Assembly: GCF_017741935.1 (NCBI RefSeq)
Contig: NZ_JAGHMH010000004.1
Coordinates: 62,001 to 126,000, forward strand
DNA length: 64,000 nucleotides
Reading direction: 5' to 3'
From: Rhizobium sp. 16-449-1b
Lineage (GTDB): Bacteria; Pseudomonadota; Alphaproteobacteria; Rhizobiales; Rhizobiaceae
The position numbers and the translations under genes are program-made. Positions 57,737-64,000 of the stretch are shown here, one piece after another. Numbering within the stretch: the first letter of the stretch is position 1; the number at the start of each line of letters is the position of its first letter. The notes under the pieces are model-generated. The model saw nothing but the letters and a program-made list of their open reading frames with translations, had not been told where the DNA came from and ran no database searches.

Positions 57737-58822
57737 ATGCGGCTTTTCGCCTGCGATAACTGCGATCAGGTCGTGCACTTCGACAACCGGCAATGCGTCC
57801 GCTGCAACCATCGCCTCGGCTTCTTAGCTGATGATCTCTCGATGCGCGCGCTCGAGCCGCGCGACGACACGCTGTGGCAGCTGACATCGGATCCGCAACG
57901 CGCCGTGCGCTTCTGCGCCAATGCCGGTCTCGACATCTGCAACTGGCTGGTCAATGCGGATGACGAAAATCCCTTCTGCATCGCCTGCCGCTACAATCGC
58001 CTGGTTCCGAACACCCATACGCAGGAGGGGATCGATCGCTGGCGCCGCATCAGCCAGGCGCAGCGCCATCTCTTCTATTCGCTACTGCGCTGGCGCCTCC
58101 CGCCGCCCGATCGCATCGAGGATCCGCAAGGCGGCCTGGTATTCGATTTTCTCGAGGATGAGGTGCAGCTCGACGGCAACGTTATCCCGGCCATGACAGG
58201 CCACGACGAAGGCGTCATCGCCATCCGCGCCGCCGAGGCCGACGACATCACCCGCGAACTCGCCCGCGCCTCGATGAACGAACCCTATAGAACGCTTCTT
58301 GGCCATTTCCGCCACGAGATCGGGCACTTCGTCTGGAACCGCCTGGTCCGCGACCGCGACGCCTTCGATGGCTTCCGCGCCGTCTTCGGCGATGAGCGCC
58401 AGGATTATGGCCAGGCGCTGCAGAACCATTATCAGAACGGCGCACCTCTGGGCTGGCAGCAGAGTTTCATCAGCGCTTACGCGACGGCCCATCCCTGGGA
58501 GGATTTCGCCGAGTGCTTCGCGCATTATCTCCATATCGTCGATACGCTGGAGACCGCGCGCGGCTTCGGCATCGCGATCGATCCGCGCGGCCATGAGGAA
58601 ATGGCGTCCGAGGTGGACTTCAACCCTTACCGGGCAGCAAGCGCCGAGCAGCTGGTCAGCGCCTGGGTGCCGCTATCAGTGGCGATCAACGCCATCCAGC
58701 GCAGCATGGGGCAGCCGGATTCCTACCCCTTCGTGCTGTCGAACGCTGTCGTCGAAAAGCTCGAATATCTGCACCGGCTGATCCAGGATCGCGTCGCTGA
58801 ACCACGGCAAGCTGCTGCATGA
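57737..58822 (+). CDS. Zinc-ribbon metallopeptidase-like protein (Peptidase_Mx family)
   Basis: 361 residues. A zinc ribbon at 1-50 has two CxxC-type pairs (CDNCDQVVHF and CVRCNHRLG); a second Cys pair follows near residue 80. The metallopeptidase motif HEIGHF lies near residue 190 in FRHEIGHFVWNRL, and the third ligand region is WEDFAECFAHYLH. It is intracellular (no signal). Substrate unknown. ATG 57737 or 57725 may be the start. Confidence 0.82.
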   Translation: MRLFACDNCDQVVHFDNRQCVRCNHRLGFLADDLSMRALEPRDDTLWQLTSDPQRAVRFCANAGLDICNWLVNADDENPFCIACRYNRLVPNTHTQEGIDRWRRISQAQRHLFYSLLRWRLPPPDRIEDPQGGLVFDFLEDEVQLDGNVIPAMTGHDEGVIAIRAAEADDITRELARASMNEPYRTLLGHFRHEIGHFVWNRLVRDRDAFDGFRAVFGDERQDYGQALQNHYQNGAPLGWQQSFISAYATAHPWEDFAECFAHYLHIVDTLETARGFGIAIDPRGHEEMASEVDFNPYRAASAEQLVSAWVPLSVAINAIQRSMGQPDSYPFVLSNAVVEKLEYLHRLIQDRVAEPRQAAA

Positions 58823-58843
58823 ACTTCAGCGGCCTGAGAAACC

Positions 58844-61756
58844 TCAGGCGCGCTTGGTCAGCGGAAACCGCTCCTTCAGCAGCCGAAGTACCGATTCCGA
58901 CGCCATCGGCGGACCGAAGAGATAGCTCTGGCCGTAGGTGCATCCCATCTTCGCCAGCTCGATCGCGTCCTCGTTGGACTCGATCCCCTCGGCCACGACC
59001 TTCATCTCGAGCTCCCGCGCCATCGAGATCACCGAGCGAAGCACGGTCGACTTGCGGTCGCTGGTGTCGCAGACCAGCGTCTTGTCGAGCTTGATCGTGT
59101 CGAACGGGAAGCGGGTGAGATAAGAGAGCGAGGAATAGCCGGTGCCGAAATCGTCGAGCGCCAGCCCAAGGCCGACCTCGCGGAGCTTGCCCAGCACGAG
59201 GCGGGCCTGTTCCGGGTTTTCCATCACCATTGTCTCGGTCAGCTCCAGCTTCAGCCGAGTCGGATCGCAATGGGTTTTGGCGAGAACCGAGCGCACGTCG
59301 TCATAGAGATCGTTGTTGAGGAGCTGCGCGCTCGAGAGATTGATCGACACAAAGATCGGCAGCTCGCCGGTCTGGCTCTCCCAGGCCATCAGATCGTTGG
59401 TCGCTTGTTCGAGCGCGAAGACGCCGAGCATGTTGATGATGTCGGAAGCCTCGGCGATCGGGATGAACTCCGACGGCGGAATGTTGCCGCGCTTCGGATG
59501 CTCCCAGCGCATCAGCGCCTCGAAACCGGCGATCTCGACATCTTCCAGGCCGGCGATCGGCTGGTAGACCATCGATAGTTCCTTGCGCTCCAGCGCACGG
59601 CGGAGATCCGATTCCAGCTGCAGCCGGTCGGCGCCGAAGTCGCGGAAGGCGGGCTGGAACGGCTCGACGCGATTGCCGCCGGCGCGTTTCGCCCGGTACA
59701 TCGCAAGCTCGGAATCGCTGAGCATCCCCGTCGCGTTTTCCTGCTGGTCGACGAAGGAGGCAAGCCCGATCGACGCCGTCAGGATGATCTCGCGGTTGGC
59801 GAAGTTGATCGGCACCATGATCGCCTTGCTGATCGCATCGGCGAAGTCGGCGATCTTGGCGGGATCGCGCTCGGAAACGAGGATGAGCCCGAACTGATCG
59901 CCGGTGAGCCGCGCCAGCGTATCCTGCGGCTTCAAAAGCCGGCGAAGGCGACGCGTCAGCGCGATCAGGATATTGTCGCCGGCCGCCACGCCCAGCGCGT
60001 CGTTGACCAGCTTGTAGCGATCGATATCGATCACCATCACGGTCGGCCTCAGCGTATCGCCACCCGGTGCCAGCGCCAGCACGCCCTGCAGGCGGTCGAG
60101 GAACAGCTGGCGGTTGGGAAGGCCGGTCAGGTTGTCGTGCAGCGCGTCCTGCAGCAGCCGGTCGATCGAGTTCTTCTGCTCGGTCACGTCGATGACGGTG
60201 CCGACGCAGCGGATCACTTCGCCGTTGGAATCGAGTACCGGCCGGGCGCGGATCAAAAGCCAGTGGAAATGCCCGTCCTCGGCGCGAATGCGGAACTCGT
60301 GGTTCAGCCGGCCGCGGCGATGTTCGAGCAGCACGTCGAGCGTGGCGCGGAAACGGTCGCGATCATCAGGGTGCAGGCGCGGCAGCCAGTTGCGGGCCGC
60401 ACCATGCATCGTGCCCGGCGAAAGGCCGAGCTTGACGGAGACATCGGGGATGGTGACGACGCGGTCGCGCGCCACGTCCCAGTCCCACACCATGTCGCCG
60501 GAGCCGGTGAGCGCCAGCGATTGCCGCTCGAGATCGGAAAACAGGCCCTGCTGGAACGTGCCGCCGGCAAAGGCGTGCTGCATGACGGTGAAGCCGATCA
60601 GGAGCACGATCAGCACGAGACCGCCGCCGAGCGCCGGCTGGATGATGTCGTTGTCGAGCTGGCCGGTGATCGTCAGCCAGCCGCCGAACAGCCACACCAG
60701 AATCAGCGCCCAGGCGGGCACGAGCAGGATCGCGCGGTCATAGCGGTTGAGGCCGAGATAGATGATGAGCAACAAGCCCAGCGTCGCGGTGAGCGCGAAG
60801 GAGAGGCGGGCGATACCGGCGGCGATGGCCGGATCGTAGATCGCGACGCCGAAGAGCAGCGCCAGACCCAGCACCCAGGCCAGCGTCACGTAGCCGAGAT
60901 GCGTATGCCACCGGTTCAGGTTGAGATAGGTGAAGAGGAAGATGACGAAACTCGATGCCAGCGCCACTTCCGCGCAGGCGCGCCATATTCGCTGGTCCGC
61001 CGAAGCGATGCTGACGAGCTTGCCGAGAAAGCCGAAGTCGACGCAGATGTAGCCGAGCACCGCCCAGGCGAGGGCCGCCGTCGCCGGCAGCATCGAGGTG
61101 CCCTTGACGACGAAAAGGATGGTGAGGAAAACCGCCAGCAGGCCGGCAATGCCAAGCACGATGCCGCGATAGAGCGTGAACGCGTTGATCGTGTCCTTGT
61201 AGGCGTCGGGCTCCCACAGATAGATCTGCGGCAGTTCCGGCGTCGAAAGCTCGGCGACGAAGGTGATGACGGAGCCCGGGTTGAGCGTGATGCGGAAGAC
61301 GTCGGAATCGTCGCTCGGCTGCCGGTCGAGCGCGAAGCCTTCGCTCGGCGTGATCGCGATGATGCGCTGCGATCCGAGGTCGGGCCAGAACAGCTTGGAA
61401 TTCACCAGGCGAAAATGCGGTGCGACGATGACGCGCTCCAGCTGTTCGTCGGAAACGTTGGCGAGCGCGAAGACCGCCCAGTCGCCCTGGTGATTGCCGG
61501 AGCTCGACCGCACCTCGATGCGCCGGCGGATGCCGTCGGCGCCGGCCGCGGTCGAAACCTGGAAGGCCTCGCCCTGGTTGGCGTAGATCTCGGTGGTCTT
61601 GGTCAGATCGAGCGCGGTGTCGTCGCGGGAAATCTTCACCGGTTCGGCCGCCTGCGCGACCCCTGCCATCAGCGCCAAAGCCGACAGGAAAAGCGCTGCG
61701 ATCACCGCGACGAAACGTCCAGATGGTGATGGGTGCAGCATGCGTTTGTTGGTCAT
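58844..61756 (-). CDS. 7TM-PAS-GGDEF-EAL protein with degenerate GGDEF site
   Basis: 970 residues: signal peptide (1-36), a periplasmic beta domain (about 38-190), seven membrane helices (about 195-395), PAS (about 410-535), GGDEF (about 540-700), EAL (about 715-960). The GGDEF motif reads ARLTGDQF, not GGDEF, and the I-site is KPQD instead of RxxD, so cyclase activity is doubtful. The EAL site is intact (FEALMRWEHPKRG, DDFGTGYSSL), so it likely degrades c-di-GMP. It overlaps the GNAT gene by 4 bases. Confidence 0.9.
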   Translation of the reverse strand: MTNKRMLHPSPSGRFVAVIAALFLSALALMAGVAQAAEPVKISRDDTALDLTKTTEIYANQGEAFQVSTAAGADGIRRRIEVRSSSGNHQGDWAVFALANVSDEQLERVIVAPHFRLVNSKLFWPDLGSQRIIAITPSEGFALDRQPSDDSDVFRITLNPGSVITFVAELSTPELPQIYLWEPDAYKDTINAFTLYRGIVLGIAGLLAVFLTILFVVKGTSMLPATAALAWAVLGYICVDFGFLGKLVSIASADQRIWRACAEVALASSFVIFLFTYLNLNRWHTHLGYVTLAWVLGLALLFGVAIYDPAIAAGIARLSFALTATLGLLLIIYLGLNRYDRAILLVPAWALILVWLFGGWLTITGQLDNDIIQPALGGGLVLIVLLIGFTVMQHAFAGGTFQQGLFSDLERQSLALTGSGDMVWDWDVARDRVVTIPDVSVKLGLSPGTMHGAARNWLPRLHPDDRDRFRATLDVLLEHRRGRLNHEFRIRAEDGHFHWLLIRARPVLDSNGEVIRCVGTVIDVTEQKNSIDRLLQDALHDNLTGLPNRQLFLDRLQGVLALAPGGDTLRPTVMVIDIDRYKLVNDALGVAAGDNILIALTRRLRRLLKPQDTLARLTGDQFGLILVSERDPAKIADFADAISKAIMVPINFANREIILTASIGLASFVDQQENATGMLSDSELAMYRAKRAGGNRVEPFQPAFRDFGADRLQLESDLRRALERKELSMVYQPIAGLEDVEIAGFEALMRWEHPKRGNIPPSEFIPIAEASDIINMLGVFALEQATNDLMAWESQTGELPIFVSINLSSAQLLNNDLYDDVRSVLAKTHCDPTRLKLELTETMVMENPEQARLVLGKLREVGLGLALDDFGTGYSSLSYLTRFPFDTIKLDKTLVCDTSDRKSTVLRSVISMARELEMKVVAEGIESNEDAIELAKMGCTYGQSYLFGPPMASESVLRLLKERFPLTKRA

Positions 61757-62367
61757 CGGCTGTCGGTTATCCTGCCTTTATCCGTATCGGTGGCGAGCAG
61801 TGAAAACATCACGTGATCATGCCACTGACCGTTGATCTTCAAGTATCCGCGCAGATAGCCTTCCCGCTGAAACCCGGCTTTTTCAAGCAGGCGGATGCTC
61901 CGAGCATTGTCTGGAATACAGGCTGCTTCGATACGGTGCAACTCAAGGCCTGCGAAGATGTAGGGTATAACCAATTGAAGTGCGGCGAACATATGGCCCT
62001 GGCCGGCATGCGCTTCGCCCATCCAGTAGCCGATCATGCAGCTCTGCGCTGCCCCGCGCCTGATATAGCCGATGGTGATGCCGCCGAGCAGCGTCATGTT
62101 TTCACGGTGGAAAAGCAGCAGCGGAACGGCCTGGCCGGAGGCGTATTCCTGCTTGCCGCGAATGACGCGCGCCCGGTACGAGCCTTCCGTCAGCTCGTCG
62201 CGGCGCCAGGTCGGCTCCCAGCGTTCGAGAAAGCCGCGGCTTGCCGACCGCAGCTTGTGCCACTGGTTGAAGTCCTGATAGCGCGGCAGCCGCAGCACAT
62301 AATTGGCGTCTTCGATTTCAACTGCTTCCGGCTGCCGAGACAGGAACCGAAACACCGATTTTGGCAT
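61753..62367 (-). CDS. GNAT N-acetyltransferase, RimJ-like
   Basis: 204 residues with the RimJ/RimL-type pattern: YVLRLPRYQDFNQWHKLRS at the start, IGYWMGEAHAGQGHMFAAL for the acetyl-CoA loop (QxxGxG/A), and LHRIEAACIPDNARSIRLLEKAGF at the end. Members acetylate ribosomal-protein or other N-termini; the substrate is not known. It is 29 bp after the M16 peptidase gene and coupled (ATGA) to the GGDEF-EAL gene. Confidence 0.88.
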   Translation of the reverse strand: MPKSVFRFLSRQPEAVEIEDANYVLRLPRYQDFNQWHKLRSASRGFLERWEPTWRRDELTEGSYRARVIRGKQEYASGQAVPLLLFHRENMTLLGGITIGYIRRGAAQSCMIGYWMGEAHAGQGHMFAALQLVIPYIFAGLELHRIEAACIPDNARSIRLLEKAGFQREGYLRGYLKINGQWHDHVMFSLLATDTDKGRITDSR

Positions 62368-62396
62368 CGATCACTCCCGGCAACGCGAATGCAGGT

Positions 62397-63695
62397 TCAA
62401 AGTACGGCTTGCTTGCCCTGCGGGGCAGGCGAGGTGAGCGACGCGGCGATGTCTTCCATCGGCGCCAGATGCTCGAGCGGGCCGATCGCCGAAAGCGTCG
62501 GCACGGTGTCGAAGAACAGCCGGCCCGCAAGGTCGGTCAGGCGTTCGATGGTGATGCCTTCAAGCCGCTCCATCATTTCAGGATTGGAGATCGGCCGGCC
62601 GTAGAGCATCATCTGCCGCGCCACCTGCCCGGCACGCGCCGCCGGGCTTTCCTGGCCCATCAGGAGCTGTGCGCGGATCTGTGCACGGGCACGCTCGATT
62701 TCCTTCTGGTCGATCGAGGTCGCCGACTTGTGCAGCTCGTCGATGATGACAGGCACCAGTTCCGGCAGGTTCTCGCCGCCGGTCGCGGCATGAATGCCGA
62801 AGATGCCGGTGTCGGAGAAGCCCCAGTGGAAGGCATAGATCGAATAGCAGAGCCCGCGGATTTCGCGCACTTCCTGGAACAGGCGGGACGACATGCCGCC
62901 GCCGAGGATGTTGGCGAGGATCTGCGAACAGTAGAAGTCGCGCGCGTGATAGGCCTTGCCCTCGAAGCCGAGCAGGATTTGGGCGTCCATCAGGTCGCGC
63001 GTCTCGCGGATATTGCCGCCGATATATTTGGCGGGGTCCATGACCGGCGTGGCGCTCGGAGCGGTCGGCAGCGAGGCGAATCGCTCCTCGACCATGCGCA
63101 CGAACTCATCGTGCTGCACGGCGCCGGCGGCGACCACGAACATGCGGTCGGTCGTGTAGTTGCGGCTGAGATAGCCGCGGATCTGCTGCGGCGTGAACGA
63201 CACCACCGTCTGCGGCGTGCCGAGAATGGCGCGGCCGAGCGTCTGGTCGCGATAGGCGACTTCGGAAAACCGGTCGAACACCACATCATCGGGCGTGTCG
63301 TTGGCTGCGTTGATTTCCTGCAGGATGACCTGCTTCTCACGCTCCAGCTCTTCCTCTTCGAAAGCGGATTCGGTGAGGATGTCAGCCAGGATATCGACGG
63401 CGAGCGGCACGTGGTCTTTCAGGACGCGCGCGTAGTAGGAGGTCGTTTCGGTCGAGGTGGCGGCGTTGACTTCGCCACCGACATCCTCGATCTGTTCGGC
63501 GATCTCGCGGGCGCTGCGGCGCGCGGTTCCCTTGAAGGCCATGTGCTCGAGCAGGTGGGCAATCCCGTGCTCGTCTGTCGTCTCGTTGCGCGAACCTGAT
63601 TTGATCCAGACCCCGAGTGCTGCACTTTCGAGATGCGGCATGGTCTGTGTCACTACTGTCAGCCCGGATTTGAGCCGGGTGCACTCAACTGTCAT
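62397..63695 (-). CDS. M16 zinc peptidase (processing-peptidase-like)
   Basis: 432 residues, two M16 domains. The inverted zinc motif HxxEH is present as HLLEH (residues 47-51), with the downstream Glu in QVILQEINAANDTPDD. It resembles the alphaproteobacterial homologue of the mitochondrial processing peptidase beta subunit. Substrate unknown. It is 27 bp after thrC and 29 bp before the GNAT gene. Confidence 0.92.
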   Translation of the reverse strand: MTVECTRLKSGLTVVTQTMPHLESAALGVWIKSGSRNETTDEHGIAHLLEHMAFKGTARRSAREIAEQIEDVGGEVNAATSTETTSYYARVLKDHVPLAVDILADILTESAFEEEELEREKQVILQEINAANDTPDDVVFDRFSEVAYRDQTLGRAILGTPQTVVSFTPQQIRGYLSRNYTTDRMFVVAAGAVQHDEFVRMVEERFASLPTAPSATPVMDPAKYIGGNIRETRDLMDAQILLGFEGKAYHARDFYCSQILANILGGGMSSRLFQEVREIRGLCYSIYAFHWGFSDTGIFGIHAATGGENLPELVPVIIDELHKSATSIDQKEIERARAQIRAQLLMGQESPAARAGQVARQMMLYGRPISNPEMMERLEGITIERLTDLAGRLFFDTVPTLSAIGPLEHLAPMEDIAASLTSPAPQGKQAVL

Positions 63696-63722
63696 TGGCT
63701 ATCTTTCTGCGCCTTCCGCCGA

Positions 63723-64000
63723 TTAGGCCCGGGAATGCTCGTCGATAAATGTTTCTACCTCTTTGAGCTCGGGCTTAACGATCTGAAAGCGCTCCTCCTT
63801 GTCCATCAAATCAGCAAGCCACGTCGGAAGCGCGGGGTCAATACCGGATGCGGATTTTACGGCGGCGGGGAACTTAGCCGGATGCGCGGTGGCCAGCGTC
63901 ACCATCGGCGAATTGGCCTTTTCGTGCTTCTCGGCCACGAAAACGCCGATCGCCGAATGCGGATCGAGCAGATAGCCGGTCTTTTCGAGCGTGGTCTTGA
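63723..64000 (-). CDS. thrC: Threonine synthase, C-terminal part (cut by window edge)
   Basis: The frame enters from the right edge (at least 92 residues visible). It matches the end of ThrC: LEKTGYLLDPHSAIGVFVAEKHE, then MVTLATAHPAKFPAAV, ending in a helix-rich tail. ThrC makes threonine from O-phosphohomoserine supplied by ThrB (43223). The N-terminal PLP-lysine region is outside the window. Confidence 0.9.
   Translation of the reverse strand, partial: KTTLEKTGYLLDPHSAIGVFVAEKHEKANSPMVTLATAHPAKFPAAVKSASGIDPALPTWLADLMDKEERFQIVKPELKEVETFIDEHSRA

Noticed and set aside
60137..61729. 530-residue plus-strand frame opposite the GGDEF-EAL gene
   Set aside because: Shadow frame; minus strand has clear PAS, GGDEF and EAL domains.

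Overview
The window is about 64 kb of high-GC alphaproteobacterial chromosome, most likely from the Rhizobiaceae (Rhizobium/Agrobacterium/Sinorhizobium relatives). I infer this from bioMNY, the aa3 cytochrome oxidase run coxB-coxA-ctaB-coxF-ctaG-coxC followed by DUF983 and SURF1, an IalB-type protein, DUF1344, RibB with a dead GTP cyclohydrolase II tail, glutathione-independent FdhA, and several families of palindromic intergenic repeats. No rRNA, tRNA, CRISPR array, transposase or prophage gene was seen. Most of the window is ordinary chromosome with small accessory patches.

Layout. 0-5 kb: EamA exporter, small K+ channel-like protein, Ca2+/H+ antiporter, AraC regulator, SDR oxidoreductase, then a palindromic repeat. 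5-9.4 kb: dxs, a pirin, a TumE/DUF6516-type toxin-antitoxin-like pair and an orphan MNT nucleotidyltransferase. 9.4-13.8 kb: SDR, a lipoprotein plus secreted protein of unknown function, xseB with a histone-deacetylase-like amidohydrolase, a large nested palindrome, and a hotdog thioesterase. 13.8-15.7 kb: the bioMNY biotin uptake operon. 15.8-33.8 kb: YcaQ/AlkX-like glycosylase, KTSC-domain protein, aroC-ribB, a CHASE-PAS-GGDEF-EAL enzyme, a fabI/J-domain group, pdxH, a polysaccharide deacetylase, a D,D-carboxypeptidase with SPOR domain, MazG-like pyrophosphohydrolase, tldD and ialB.

34.1-44.6 kb: the respiratory block. coxB, coxA, heme O synthase, coxF, ctaG and coxC end at a strong terminator. 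A small unknown membrane protein, a repeat and a CPT-like phosphotransferase then separate them from DUF983, SURF1, ispH, thrB and rnhA. 44.8-48.1 kb: AEC carrier diverging from its LysR regulator across a palindromic operator, a HEPN-like protein of apparently lower GC, and about 800 bp of structured DNA with no gene. 48.1-55.2 kb: fdhA, a chemotaxis receptor, a Dabb protein, and a Zn/Mn-type ABC importer headed by a 41-residue membrane peptide and palindromes resembling Zur sites, then a repeat-filled gap. 55.2-64 kb: peroxiredoxin, DsbD-N-like protein, YqgE, CsbD, a zinc-ribbon metallopeptidase, and a minus-strand run of thrC (cut by the window edge), M16 peptidase, GNAT and a 7TM-PAS-GGDEF-EAL protein.

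No clear new multigene system was found. The best candidates for something undescribed are the nested palindrome over the start of the deacetylase gene (12.93-13.20 kb), the unexplained structured region at 47.4-48.06 kb beside the HEPN-like gene, the unknown lipoprotein/secreted pair (10.4-11.7 kb), and two small membrane proteins (39.57-39.74 and 54.50-54.63 kb).
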